Assembly (NCBI GenBank): GCA_022385805.1
Contig: MU277687.1
Location: 402,245-466,244, forward strand
Direction of reading: 5' to 3'
DNA length: 64,000 nt
Origin: Pilatotrama ljubarskyi
Taxonomy: Eukaryota; Basidiomycota; Agaricomycetes; Polyporales; Polyporaceae
Shown: one piece after another, positions 11,688-23,643 of the stretch
Position numbering within the stretch: the first letter of the stretch is position 1
Layout of the letters: the number at the start of each line of letters is the position of its first letter
The notes under the pieces: generated by a model
Told to the model about the DNA's origin: nothing
The model's database searches: none
What the model saw: only the letters and a program-made list of their open reading frames with translations
Position numbers and translations under genes: made by a program

Positions 11688-12891
11688 TCAGTTTGCAGAC
11701 GCAGCTGCATCGGTGGCTGGCTTTGTCACCCATCCATCCACAGTAACGCCCATCATGGCAGGTAGCCGTCGGAACAGCTCGCGCTGCTCTTCCTGGGCCC
11801 GCTCCTGCGTCAGCATCTTGTAGCACTTTGCGCAGAGCTCGCGCTCTCCGTCGATCTTCTTTACTTCTACCCTATCGATGTACTTGTCCCAGGCGTAGGT
11901 CAAGCTCAGCGGATCCATGACGTCCTCATGTTTCACCAGTTCGCTCAAGAGGCGCTTGAGCACCCCCGCGCAGGTGCTCGCGCGCCGGCATCCCTCCGCG
12001 ATGGCCTGGCGGAAGACGCGGTGCGTCGCGTAGGTATTGAAACGCATGAGCTTCGCCTTCCCAGCGAATAGACGTCCCAGCTCTTCGGTCGAGAGCGTTT
12101 CGCGCGTGCCGTCCTCGCGCGCGAAGCCCTCTACGATCTCACCATCGAGCAAGCAGCAGCGCGCGAGGGCGACGGGGAGCAGGGCATCGGCGCCGATGGT
12201 GCGCGCGAGGTTGACGACCCCGATATGATGGATCGGCTCGAATCGCGGAGGGTCAAGCGGGCGGTCCTTCGACATCCAGACATCGATGTCGTCGGGATAG
12301 TAGCGTTTGAGATAGTCGATGCTGCGCTGGACCATCTGGTCGCACTGGTATTTGTGACCCAAACGCATGCAGGCGGAGATCTCGTCAAATGAAGGGTCCA
12401 TGGGCCCGATGCTGCATTGATGCGGGGTGAGCAGGGGAGCAGATGGGAGGAGTCGGCGATGGAAGGACGTACCGCAGCGTCTGACCAGGAATGAGCACGC
12501 GCAGGAAGTGCCTGATGTCCTCCGGGGAATCAGGGAGGGGAACGACAGCACACGAACCATCTCCAGAGTCGTCCATCTCAACCCCGACAGGCTTCAGCGT
12601 AGCCGTGGGAGGTTGTGGCAAGGACAGCATGTCTTTGAAGACAGGCGAATGAGCCACAAGCGGTCCCTTGTATATGCGAAACTTGATGTCCCGCGTAACG
12701 AGTATCAAGTTTCCGTCCTCAAACCAGAGCTCGTCATCTTTTCTGGGCGGCAGAACTGGCATGGCGGATGCAGCTGGACAGGTAGTGGCCGCCGTGGCGC
12801 ACGCACCACAGCTCTCAACTTCCGTCTGTATGGCAACATCTTGATGCGTAAAACAGGATGCAGACGACGCTAAGCCGCTCGCAGGGTCCAT
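11688..12891 (-). CDS. BTB/POZ domain protein, array member 2
   Basis: Exons 12473-12891 and 11688-12411 encode 380 residues. The BTB core is LWFEDGNLILVTRDIKFRIY, KGPLVAHSPVFKDMLSLPQP and PDSPEDIRHFLRVLIPGQTLR. The phase-2 intron sits exactly where it does in members 1 and 4, and exon 2 resumes IGPMDPSFDEISACMRLGHK. Shared C-terminal marks are the CC pair (LARCCLLDGE), the Cys in RASTCAGVLKRLL and ELCAKCYKML. The frame is open upstream of 12891 and another ATG exists near 13179, but similarity to the other members begins after MDPASG, so 12891 is preferred. Function is unknown beyond the BTB fold. Confidence 0.83.
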
Positions 12892-13357
12892 GACTCGGTT
12901 AGAGAGGAAGAGAGCACTGGGAAGGCACTGAAGCCCGGCGAGTATGTGAGGACAAAAGGTGTCAGAGTGATGGTACGCGGCGTACCTTATCGTATATTGC
13001 AGTTCAACGCTACAACGCCGATTAGATGCTGTGAGAGTGACACTCCTCCCGGGCAGACACAAAAGGGCATGCTGTTGTATGTAAGTAGGACAGTATCGAT
13101 CGACATGAGGCGCTGCCTTGAGGACCGCTGAAGGTGAGGCGATAGCCTCTTCTCGACGTTTTGGGAAGGTCGTTCTCATAACCACAATGCGGTGTTCAAT
13201 CAGCGAGATGAATGAATTGGTACGATGAGAGTATTAGGCCGACTACAGCTGTCGGCAACTACGCGGAATTGGATAAGGAGCAGCGCCAGCGAGGGTGCAT
13301 GGACGAGACTGACCGCAATTGCCGTTCCCGTGGGCGGGGAACGTCCGCTAACTCCTT
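12892..13357. other. BTB2-BTB3 intergenic
   Basis: This is upstream sequence of member 2 and the 3' end of member 3. The member 2 frame stays open into it as far as about 13185, so an N-terminal extension cannot be excluded. Confidence 0.4.
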
Positions 13358-14460
13358 TCACAGTCCAAAAATCGTGGGTAAGCGGTCCCATAGGGCGCGC
13401 CGAATCTCCTTTTCTCGCCTGTCCATGTCATCCAGACATAGTTCGCAAAGGGATAGCCAGTCGTCCTCTGTGCGCTCCCACCAAGTCTGCACCATGTCGT
13501 AGCGGAACCTCGCCTGACCTGGGTCGAGCGGGGATGCCACTGTTTGTAAGACCTGCTCCAAAATCTCCGCACATTTCGCTTCAGACGCGCAATAATCGGA
13601 CGTCACGGGTTGGAAGATGTGAATTGCTGCCTGAGCATCCGCCTTCACCAGCTCCGAGCGCGCGTTCAGGACGCGCCGATGATCTTCTTCAGAGAGGGTT
13701 TCTCGTTGGCCATCTTCTTTACGTAAGCCTTCCTCCAGCTCTTGCGGGGTGAGACTGCAGCAGTCGAGAAATGCGCTGACAAGGAGAGAAGGTATGTTGA
13801 CCAGTCGTGCCAAGTTGACGACGCCGATGCTTTGTGGAGGCGTGAGTTCGCGGTCCAACCTCGAGTTCTCGTAACTCCAATCAGAGTACTTGGTGGGATA
13901 CCGTGCTTTCAGCCAATGGATAGCCTTCTTCAACAACCCCTCCACATCGTACTTGTGGCATAGCCGAACGATAGCAGACACCTTGCTAAAGGCGGTACTG
14001 CAGTTCGAGGGCTTGACATTCAAGCTGAACACACCACGGAATTAGTAAGGGTCACAATAGATCACTGGGATGACGAGCAATCTCCGACATACTACAGCTC
14101 GTTGCCAAGGGCGAAGCACCGCAAGAAATGGCGCAAATCTTCCGGGCTGTCGGTGACATGGACGCGCGGAAAGGCTTCACCAGTATACTCGGCTGGTTGG
14201 GGCAGAGAAAGCATGTCTTTGAAAACGGGGGAATGCTTGACGAGTGGGCCCATGTACACCCGAAATTCTACATCGCGGGCTACGAGTGTCAGGTTGCCGT
14301 CTTCATACCAGCACTCCTCGTCTCTTGTGAGAGCCGCAATAGTGGGCGGCGGGTTGGAAGCCTCGTGCTCTTCCGTCCTAGTTCTCTTGTTCGGACGGGG
14401 TTCCGTCATAGCGATTTCAGCGTTTCGTACGGCGGAGATCCTACGAATGGATCCCGCCAT
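13358..14460 (-). CDS. BTB/POZ domain protein, array member 3 (divergent)
   Basis: Exons 14093-14460 and 13358-14024 encode 344 residues. The start at 14460 gives MAGSIRRISAVRN; a downstream ATG (MTEPRPN) is also possible. The BTB core is CWYEDGNLTLVARDVEFRVY, MGPLVKHSPVFKDMLSLPQP and DSPEDLRHFLRCFALG. The phase-2 intron is kept, but the exon-2 start (LNVKPSNCSTAFSKVSAIV) is longer and unlike the others. The C-terminal part is the most divergent: the CC pair (FLDCCSLTPQE) and SEAKCAEILEQVL remain, while CxxCYKML is reduced to SLCELCLDDM. The gene is intact, with no frameshift. It looks like an older paralogue of its neighbours. Confidence 0.82.
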
Positions 14461-15051
14461 GCATTAGCAGGAAGTTTGCGTTTCAAGCACAGTTGTGTTG
14501 CTCACTTACGGCTCGGATAATGCGACGGTGTTTCTTATCGGTGGGCTCTTGAATCTTACTTCGCGACTCCAAGAAACGACGGCTTCATCGTTTGGCCACA
14601 AATGCTTGGCAATCTCCGCAGGAAATTCCTTGGCAATGGACACAGTGTTGTCGCGCGTCGCCCAATATGGCAGCCCTACTTTGCGGCTGGAGCTGGGCGC
14701 TAAATCGATGTCTGCTAACAGTACCATTCGTGTCATCGTATAGAACATCGTGCCAGTGTACACGGTGCTTGCAGAAGGAGACTAGAGATCGTAACTGTAA
14801 AAGGTCGAGACACGGCCAGTGGGCTTACTATACCCTAAATGCAGCCAAGTTGGCAGTATCTCACTTTGACAAGTCTACAGACGTCTACTGCGACGCACTC
14901 CACACTGTCGGGAGCCTGAGCTCGAGCGTGATAGTACGTTCAATACAGACAGTGCCAGAGATTGCGTACATACATGGCTAAATGTGTGGTTAAGTCTGCA
15001 TGGAACGTATCAGTATGATATTGAAAATGATCGGGTGACGGCAGAGAAAGC
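14461..15051. other. BTB3-BTB4 intergenic
   Basis: This 0.6-kb stretch contains a minus-strand open stretch at 14506-14763 (85 codons) just upstream of member 3. It has no recognisable motif and no splice link to the BTB frame. I see nothing else. Confidence 0.4.
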
Positions 15052-16222
15052 CTAACGCACCTGAGCATCTTCTGGGGGAGGCTGGATAATGACAGGCGTA
15101 TGCTCCGCAGCCCAGCCTTCGACCGTGACACCCATCAGTTCCGGGAGCCTCTTCCAAATCTCGCGGTGTTGTTGCTTCTCCCGCTCCTGCAGCATCTTAT
15201 AGCACGGTGCGCAGATCCGCCGGTCATCGTCCCTGCCGTCCATGTAGTCCGACCAGTACTTGAACCAGTCGAGAGTACAGACGACCCGCTCATGATTCCT
15301 CAGCTCGTCCAGCATACGCAGAAAGACAGGTCCGCAGACGTCCCGGCGAGTGCAACCCTCCGATAGCGTCTGGTTGAAGAGGTTCAGCGTAGCGAGGGTA
15401 TTTGCCTGCATCAAGTTGGCTCGTCCGATGAAGCAGCGCCCGAGGTCCTCCATCGAGAGCTTCTCCACGGTGCCGTCCTCTCGTGTCAAGCCGTTCACGA
15501 GTTCCGCGCCGTCAAGCATACAGCAGCCCATGAGCGCAGCAGGAAGTAAGACGTCGGTGTTTGTCATCCGCGCGATGTTCACGACGCCGATACAGTGGAT
15601 GCCCTGGAAAGCGGGAGGCCGCGGAGGGTCTATTCGGGGCCAGGTTTCGAAACTTTCGACAAAGTGTTTCTTCAGATAGTCCAGGCTGCGCTGAACGACG
15701 TGGTCGACCTCGTACTTATGTCCTAACCGAACACATGCTGAGACAGCGTTATACGTCGGATCCTCCGGAGCCACCCTGTTTCGCAATTAACGATATACCA
15801 CTAGAGGAGGAAGAGCAGACAAACCGTGGCGTCTTTCCCGGCACGAGCACTCGAAGCAAGTGTCTGAGGTCTTCTGGTGAGTCGGATACATGCACAAGGG
15901 CGGGCGCATAGCCACATGTACACCGGGAAATGCCAGGGGATCCGAAGGCACCATCCGTTTTGTCTGGCTGCGGGAGCGAAAGCATGTCCCGGAACACTGG
16001 AGAGTTCGCCACCAACGGTCCCTTGTACACCTTGAATTCTACATTGCCAGCGATGAGCGTGAGATTGCCGTCCTCTAACCAGAAGTTCTCGTCGGGCTGG
16101 GGTGATGGCGGGCCGGCATCCTTCGGGGCCTCCGCAGTCTCGACCGCAGTGATCTCAGTCGACGTGGTTTCCGTGGGCGTAGAAGGGTCCGTCTGCGTAC
16201 TGAGGGTATACGGTGTCGACAT
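15052..16222 (-). CDS. BTB/POZ domain protein, array member 4
   Basis: Exons 15825-16222 and 15052-15775 encode 373 residues. A Thr-rich N-terminus (MSTPYTLSTQTDPSTPTETT) precedes the BTB core FWLEDGNLTLIAGNVEFKVY, KGPLVANSPVFRDMLSLPQP and SDSPEDLRHLLRVLVPG. A unique insert of about 15 residues with two Cys (SRCTCGYAPAL) sits before the SDSPEDLRH block. The donor is GTTTGT and not GTRNGT, yet the phase and position match members 1 and 2, and exon 2 resumes VAPEDPTYNAVSACVRLGHK. The C-terminus keeps MGCCMLDGAE, RRDVCGPVFLRML and RICAPCYKML. A TATA-like run lies about 465 bp upstream, at 16689-16696. Confidence 0.83.
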
Positions 16223-16895
16223 TTCTTGGGATGGAACTGCAGTAGCACGGCAGCAGGGTCAGAGTGGCTGGGTTCGAAAGATGGGAGGTTCTGGCTCACA
16301 CCAGGGGGTATCAACCCTATCAGCGTATCACCGAGAATACCTTGCAACGCGCGGTCAGCACCTCAATCGCTGCAAATTAAGTGCCGACACACGAAATGAC
16401 AAGGACAGATTTCTGAACACAGCCAGCGTGGCGACCCGCGCTGTGGCTTTCGATGCGCACACAGAAGCAGCGAGCCCACTGCAATCGGTGATTAGTGTAC
16501 TCACGGATGAATACAGCTCAGCGTCGGCTTAGGCGCAGCTATCTTGGACGATACACGGGGAGGCAACGACGTGGACGGCTTAAGCCATGCAGGTGGAAGA
16601 GGAACATGATGGCGCCTCGAGGACGAGGTTCGATGTCAATGAACCTGTGCGATAGACGCTAGGACGGCTTGGCGCAATACAAGGCGCCTATATATACCGT
16701 ATGGCACGCGCCACAAGGTGGTTGAAATTCCCTCCAAAGCTTTAGGGGGTTTCTTGCCGGTTTCGTTCAATCGTTCACGGTTGTAAGATTCGCCAAACAT
16801 ATGATGAGTGCACAAGTCCGAGTCCGCTTGACTTCAATTGGCACTCATCCGGCCTTCCGGTATCCAGAGCACCTGACCATGGGCGACGTGGACGA
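16223..16895. other. BTB4 upstream / glutaminase 3' region
   Basis: This 0.67-kb region carries a TATATATA run at 16689-16696, which could serve BTB member 4, and the glutaminase 3' end. No gene is supported. Confidence 0.45.
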
Positions 16896-19206
16896 TCACT
16901 TCGACACGAGCACGACGTGCTTCCCACCACTCATCTGCAGAGTCTCGTTCTCCCCGACGCGGGTCGCCTTACCGTTGATCACGACCTTCCCAGAGAACGG
17001 CAGCTTGACCGACCCAGACGTCCCCTCAGGAACGCCGATACTCAAGGAGAACGTGCGCTTCTGCAGCGACCACTTCACCCCAAACCATCCCAGGGGCGTC
17101 GTGAAGCCACCCTCCGCGGCAGAGAGGCCGGAGGTGTGGGGCGCGACAGACCACGTGAGGCCCTGGGGAGAGGTGACGGTGAGGCCGAGGACGTAGTAGG
17201 TGAGCGCGGAGGTGGGGCCGGAGCTCCAGCCGTGGGCGTGGCTTGTGTAGGATGGATCGTAGTTATAGCCGCGGTAGCTTCGATAGCTGTAAGATGCCTC
17301 TGTGAGTCTGGGAAGAACCATGAGGAGAGAAGGCACGTACGAGAGAGACCCGTTTGCGGTGAAGCCCTCCAAGAGCGTGGATTGGACGCTGAGGTTGGTG
17401 TAGAGCATGTAGCCCCACTCGCGCCGGAGCAGGTCCATAGCGCGGTCGTCATTGCCGGATGCAAAATGAGCTTGCAGCTGTATCCGATCATGTTCAACAT
17501 CATTCAGCCAGCGCATATTCACTTTTCGCTCACCTCGAGTCCGCTTATAAACGGCGAGATCGTATCCGGCAGCTCGGGCGCAACAGGCCCCAGATCGTTC
17601 CAATTCCTCGTCAAGCCCTTGCTCACAGAATCCGCCCGCTCCGGCGACGTCGTCAAGTTGAACAACACCGCCATCGAGTTCGCGTCCTGCGGGCAGAACG
17701 TCGTCGTGTCGTTGTCCCGGTACATCCCCGCGCTCGGCAGCCAGAACACCTCGTTGAAGCGCCGCTTCAGCGCCGTGGCGTTGGCGCTCCAGGCGGACGC
17801 CAGCGAGCTCGCGTTTGCGTGCGACGCGAGGTCCGCCGCGGTCACCAGCACTTGGTACAGCAGGGCGTTCCCCTCGGAGTTGTGCCCGCCTCCGCCCAAG
17901 CGGGCCCAGTCGCGCAGGCCGGTGACGTTCATGAGCCCGGACGAGTCGACCTTGCCTTCGAGGAAGGCGACGGCCTTGGTGTAGTTCGCCCAGACGGTCT
18001 GGAGCCACGCGGCGTCTCCGGAGTAGAGGTAGTAGTTGTGGGTACCGATGAGCGTCCATGCGTGGTAGGTGTCGCTCCCGAGCTGGCTGAGCGGTGGTCC
18101 CGATTCGGGGAGTGCGCCGGTGGAGGGGTTGATCGCTGCGAACATCGTAGAGAGGGCGTTGCGGGTGGGGAGCAGGTCGTTCGTGGATACGAACTGCGTA
18201 GGGACCGCTATACCCATATCGCCTGAAGTGTGTTGTCAGTAATTGACCCGTTGGTGCTGTAGCTGAACTGCGGCTCACCTGGCCAGACAGCCCTGTCGCG
18301 CTTAGCTCCATCGACGATGATGGGCCCAGCGACACCAAGCGTGGCGTTGTTCAGCCAACCTGAGACACCTGTTAGTAGAAATTCTTGCAGAGGCTTTCCG
18401 ATGCCGGTTTACCAGGTGATTGCACAAACGGGACTTGTCTTCCCGTGTTTAGTGGGACAGTGTTCGTCTGCACGGTGTATGCTCCGGCGTACCACAGCTG
18501 TCGTAGAATGAGTTACACTCCCGTGCACCGGGTGAGAGCCATCTACCTTGGTCAAGAAGTTCTCATCATGGAATACAGGGTCGCTCGCGAAGAAGTACCC
18601 GCTGTAGTCGCGCAAATTTGGGAAGTGCGGCGCGAATGAGATAGCGCAAGAGACGTTGGATATGGAGACGGGCTCGTCGGAGGTAGATACAATGGTCAGG
18701 TAGCGGTATCCACCACGCAGCCTAGCGGACGGCTGGGTCCAGAAGCCGGTAGGTAGAGGTGCATTTACACTCAGGACACCGTCATAGGACATGTTTGCCG
18801 AGGGATAGGACGAGTCGTCTGAGGTCAGAGGGCTGATGAAGACGGGCGACTCCGTGAAGGACAAGGCGATGGAGGACCCAAAGGAGACCTTATCGAAATT
18901 GAGAGAGACAAGTCCACCGACCTGTCCATAGCAGTTATTCCTGTGGTGCGCATGGCATATACGGTGGGCGGTGCTCACTTCGATACCAAAGTCAAGGGCG
19001 ACCCACGATCCGTTGCCGACCAGGGTAGCAGGGCCTTTCGAAGCCAAGGCTCTCGCATTTTGCACCTTGCCATGGACCTCCTTGACAGCAGTCGGGTATA
19101 CAGTCCTGCTTTTCGGCGCGTAATTGAAGGCATCCCAGGGCCCAGCCGGAGCAGAGGCCCGCACACAGACCAGAGCATACACGCAGATCACCAACCAGAA
19201 CGTCAT
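16896..19206 (-). CDS. Secreted glutaminase A family protein (DUF5127/DUF4965/DUF1793 architecture)
   Basis: Seven exons on the minus strand: 18979-19206, 18547-18921, 18413-18497, 18279-18368, 17534-18222, 17341-17477, 16896-17286. They encode 664 residues, about the family length. The product starts with a signal peptide (MTFWLVICVYALVCVRASA). The family block WDAFNYAPKSRTVYPTAVKE follows, then an all-beta N-terminal region with many Asn-X-Ser/Thr sites. Next comes the alpha-toroid part with STMFAAINPSTGALPESGPP, SDTYHAWTLIGTHNYYLYSG and GHNSEGNALLYQ. The C-terminal region has SHAHGWSSGPTSALTYYVLG. This matches fungal extracellular glutaminases such as Aspergillus GtaA, which hydrolyse glutamine to glutamate outside the cell. 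Substrate use here is inferred. A second ATG upstream (19233) adds nine residues before the signal peptide and is less likely. Confidence 0.88.
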
Positions 19207-19815
19207 GGCAGGCGGCCAGCAAGACTCCCCCATGTACAGACGAACGCCCTTAAGTATGCCGTCATGAATCCGCTCAGTTCCAAGTTCATATGGCCGTCGA
19301 AGTCGACCACTGCATCACGAGGCAAGCCGGCGGCCCGCCATACAGGACAGCCAGTCCGCTGAACAGAAGTGTGACCCAGCATGGCAGAACGAATCAGAAG
19401 TCCGTGCAAGGTGAGGTGAGCTGAAGAGCATCCTGCGCCGCGAATCAGAAGTTGACCAGGAGCCACTTCGGAGACATCGAGCATGGCAGGTCATGGACAG
19501 CCAGGACGGTCCGTAGATCGCACGTGAGGCACACAGCTTGGTGGTTGTAGGAGCAGGCCGAGCTGGTCAGGCATACAAGGTCAGAGAGCAGCCAGGACGG
19601 ACGCGCGGTGATGGTCGTGGTTGGAGGCCAGGAGCTCGCGGCGGCAAGCGTGGCAAACGCCACGACGCGAGCGCGTCGCGGTGCATGATCATGACAGCAC
19701 GCGCTGCGCCGTACTCAACACCCCTTCGCATTCACCTCTTCGGTCAGTCTCGCTCGTACAGTGTCTACGAGGAGCGCATACATGAGTTTCTGACCTCCTC
19801 GACACTCACTTGAGC
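19207..19815. other. Divergent promoter region, glutaminase / MCD4
   Basis: The 0.6-kb region lies between two divergent starts. I see no clear TATA box and no supported gene. Confidence 0.45.
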
Positions 19816-22800
19816 ATGGCGATTCCCGGATCAGTCTGGAGACTGCTGCTCGTCGGTCTCGTCTTCCACCTGGTGTATATCGGGACAGTCTTCGACTGCT
19901 ACTTCACGAGCCCTGTCGTCCATGGCATGCGACAGCACGCGCTCAAGAGCCCGGAGGCGAAGCGACTCGTGCTCATCGTCGGTACGTCTGCGCACACCTG
20001 GAGGCATGCGCAACTGCCTTTGACTGTATGTCCGTTCAGGCGATGGATTGCGCGCAGACCTGCTACTTGCAAAGAATGGCTTCTCCATGATTCCCGGGTC
20101 TCCTGAGGTTGTCGCGCCCCACTTGCGCTCCATCATCCAGACTAGAGGCGCGTTTGGGATCTCGCACACGCGTGTGCCTACGGAGAGCAGACCCGGGCAT
20201 GTCGCGCTCATTGGTGCGTTGTCATCTTCGCGGCAGTATGAATATTCCTTCTGACATACCTTGTACCAGGCGGTATGTACGAGGACGTGTCTGCGGTAAC
20301 AAAGGTGCGTCTGCCGTCCTGCTGCTCGGCCCTGTAGTCTGACATCTGTCGCATACAGGGATGGAAGACCAATCCCGTACGAATTCGATTCACACAAGTC
20401 TATGAGTGCATCTCTCATCCGAATGTTAGGTTGACTTCGACTCGGTATTCAACCAATCAAGCGTTACATATTCCTTTGGCTCTCCCGACATCCTACCCAT
20501 GTTCGCGCGTGGCGCTACCCCCGGGAAGGTAAAGATGTGGTACTACGATGAGGATGCAGAGGATTTCACGAAAGGTAGCTACGCTTGATATCCAGAGCCA
20601 GCTGTGCTCATTCTGGCTGCAGATGCTACGGCACTGGACGTATGGGTGCTCGAACAGCTCCGCTCGCTGTTCCACAACGCGACAGCAAACTCCACATTAG
20701 ACTCTCGCCTGAGAGGAGAGAAGACCGTCTTCTTCTTGCACCTCCTAGGACTAGACACAACGGGACACTCGTACAGACCGCATTCCAAGGTGCCTCCCTT
20801 CCGGTCTAAGCGGTGGAGGCCCCGCTGACTTCAGGTCATGCAGGAATACATGGCGAACATCCAAGTAGTCGACGAGATCGTCAAACAGACCGAAGAGCTC
20901 TTCCGCGAGTTCTACGCGGACGACGAGACCGCGTTCGTCTTCACCGCCGACCACGGCATGTCCCGGATCGGGAACCACGGCGACGGCGGTGAGGTCCGCG
21001 CTCCTCTCGTCCAGTGCCGCTTTTCCTGAGCTCAGTGTCACTCCATGTAGACCCGGACAACACGCGCACTCCGCTGATCGCTTGGGGCAAAGGCGTCCGC
21101 GGACCCTTGCCCGATACCATCCCGTCATCGCACGACGAGTACTCGGAGCCCTGGGGCCTGTCAGATTTTGTAAGGAGGGATGTCGAGCAAGCTGACGTGG
21201 CTGCACTCATGTCCGCACTCGTTGGAGTCAACTGGCCCGTGAATTCCGTTGGGGTTCTCCCTGATGTGGATCCGACGAAGCCGGGGTATCTGCTCCCCAA
21301 GGAAGGGGAGAAGACGCAGGCCGAGGCGGCGCTCGTCAACGCCAAGGTAGGTTACGATTGGGACGATAGTTCTATGCCAGCAGAGTGACTGAAGATGATC
21401 GCAGGTGATACTCGAGCACTATCGCATGAAGCATGACGAGAAGAGGACACACTCGCTATTTTACAGGCAGTACACTCACTTCGCGTCGACTGAAGACTCG
21501 GAAGAGCTGCCTGGAGAGACCGAACTGTCTACGATCGATCGCCTCATTGACCAAGGGAACTACTACCAAGCGCGTCTGCGCGCCAAGGAGCTCATCCGGC
21601 ATACCCTTGAGGGTTTGCGATACTTGCAGACGTAAGCTCTTCTGCTGCAGTCTCAAGGCGTCTCAGCAGATGAACTCGAACCATCATAGGTACGACCGTC
21701 TCATGATCCGCGGGATAGTCATCGCCGCCTACCTCGGCTGGATAGCCTTCGGCGGCGTCTCCATTCTCCTCCCGCCCTCCGCAAGTCCTAAGGCGCTACC
21801 GTTCCACGTTGTTGCGACCGCGGTACTAGGAGCGTTCTGGGCACTGTTCGCGAAGCAGCGTTCGCCCTGGTCGTTCTACGTCTACATCGTCTTCACGTGT
21901 TACTTCTGGGACCAGGTCCTCGCCCGCGCAAGCGGTCCGCTGCTCAACTATGTTCGACAAGGACAAGTTGGCTCATTACTGGGCTATGTACTGCGTGGCG
22001 CTCTGGTTGTCGCGGCGCTGCAGAGTATGGTGGTATGCACCCTTTCATTGCATGCTTCGCCTTGAGCTCACGTCGGCCTAGGCGGGGTACACTCATCGCT
22101 CTATATGGAGTGCCTGGTTCGCCGTGATTGGCGTATTTTGGCCGCTGTTCTCTTGGCCGAGTGAGCTCCTGTCCGGGAAGTGGCCGCTGCTCCTGGGGTG
22201 GGCGACGGCGTGCCTAAGCAGTGCGCTGTTCCCGCTTCTCAACGTGCATCCGGAGGAGAGCCTGGTAGCCATGTAAGCCGGCCCGATAACCCTCTCACGC
22301 CAGATTGCTCATACGTCGCTGCGTCCACCAGCTCAGCGGGCGCTGCAGTCATGTACGCGATCGGTATAGCAGGACTGTACCAGATCAAGTATTCCGATCC
22401 CAAGGAAGCCAACCGCTTCCAGGTAGTCACCTTCTGGCTAGTATGCATGACTCCAAACATCTCATCTCCACGTCCAATGCTCACTCGCATGTCCTTGCAG
22501 CTGTTCGAGCTCGGCTGGAGCATCATCTTCACCAATTTCATCGTTTGGTACTTACGCGACAAGACGCCCGTTCCGCCGTCGTTCCGCTTCATCGGCTGGT
22601 TCACTTTCTGTGAGTGATCGCGTTTTGTTTTTGTCCGACGTCCGGGAAGCACAGGGATACTGAGAGTGCCTTGCAGTATCGTCGATCGTAACACCCTTCG
22701 TTCTACCCGTCCCGAGCACCAACCCCTACGGACGCCTGCTGAGCTTCTTCCTCGGGTTTGGGGCTTGCTTTGTGTGGCTCGCCATCCGGGTCGAAGGGCT

Positions 22801-23643
22801 GTTCTACATCGCGTATTCCCTGACACTCTGTCTCTGGGTCGAGGTCGAGACTGCTCTACGCCGGCACACTCTAGCGAAGGGCTCCCAAGGAGCAGGGCAT
22901 GTAGACGCAAGTATCACAAAGGAAGCCCAGCAGGTGAAGGACGCCAGTACCTATCGTCCGCAGGCGGACGACCTGCGCATCGCGGTGTTCTTCCTCTTCT
23001 TCGTACAAGTGGCGTTCTTCGGCACTGGCAAGTGAGTGAATCAAGCCATACTGTAGTTTCATCAAGGGCTGACCGCCGCATCACAGCGTCGCGTCGATAT
23101 CGTGAGCGAGGTCTCGTCTCGGGAATATCCAGTGGCACTACTGACGACTCTTCAGTTCGTTCTATCTGGAGCCTGTGTACCGTCTGGTCCCCATATTCAG
23201 CCCGTTCCTTATGGCGGCGCTGCTGGTACGTCTCCCTATACGTGCGATGACCTTGGCAGGATATCGAGATGATCGACTACCCACAGATATTCAAGATCGT
23301 GTCGCCCTACATCATCCTCGCTATCGCCTTCTCGATGCTCAACGCACGCCTCGACCTCCCGCCCTTCAGCCTCTTCCTCGTCGCGCTCACCCTCACAGAC
23401 AGTAAGCGTACCCTTCCTGGGTGCAAGACTTAGAGCTGACCCCACCCTGCAGTCATGACAATTACTTTCTTCCTGAACGTCACCGATACGGGCTCGTGGC
23501 TCGAGATCGGGCAGACGATCAGCTTCTTCTGCATCAGCTCGTTGCTGCTCGTCTGGTCTGCGGGGATATGCGCCGCCGGTGAGCTTCTCATGGCGGGGCA
23601 GCCTCGGGGTGCGCTCGATCAAGCGAGCAAAAAGACCGAGTAA
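19816..23643 (+). CDS. MCD4: GPI ethanolamine phosphate transferase 1 (Mcd4/PIG-N)
   Basis: Eighteen exons close in phase: 19816-19981, 20040-20213, 20270-20304, 20359-20376, 20430-20574, 20623-20789, 20835-20988, 21051-21346, 21405-21631, 21690-22032, 22082-22272, 22332-22440, 22501-22609, 22677-23031, 23087-23101, 23156-23225, 23287-23401, 23453-23643. They encode 959 residues. Mcd4 adds ethanolamine phosphate to the first mannose of the GPI precursor in the ER. After TM1 comes a lumenal alkaline-phosphatase-like domain with metal and catalytic motifs [24 protein letters not shown] (catalytic Thr), [19 protein letters not shown] and [14 protein letters not shown]. The C-terminal half is multi-pass membrane, ending [10 protein letters not shown] without an obvious ER-retrieval motif. 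Exons of 15, 18 and 35 nt are unusually small; each is needed to keep conserved residues in frame. Confidence 0.93.

Noticed and set aside
14506..14763. 85-codon open frame between BTB genes
   Set aside because: No motif, no splice connection and no neighbour support; described only as intergenic.
17459..18226. 255-codon open frame on the plus strand
   Set aside because: It is the shadow of glutaminase exon 5 on the other strand: Arg-rich translation and no motifs.
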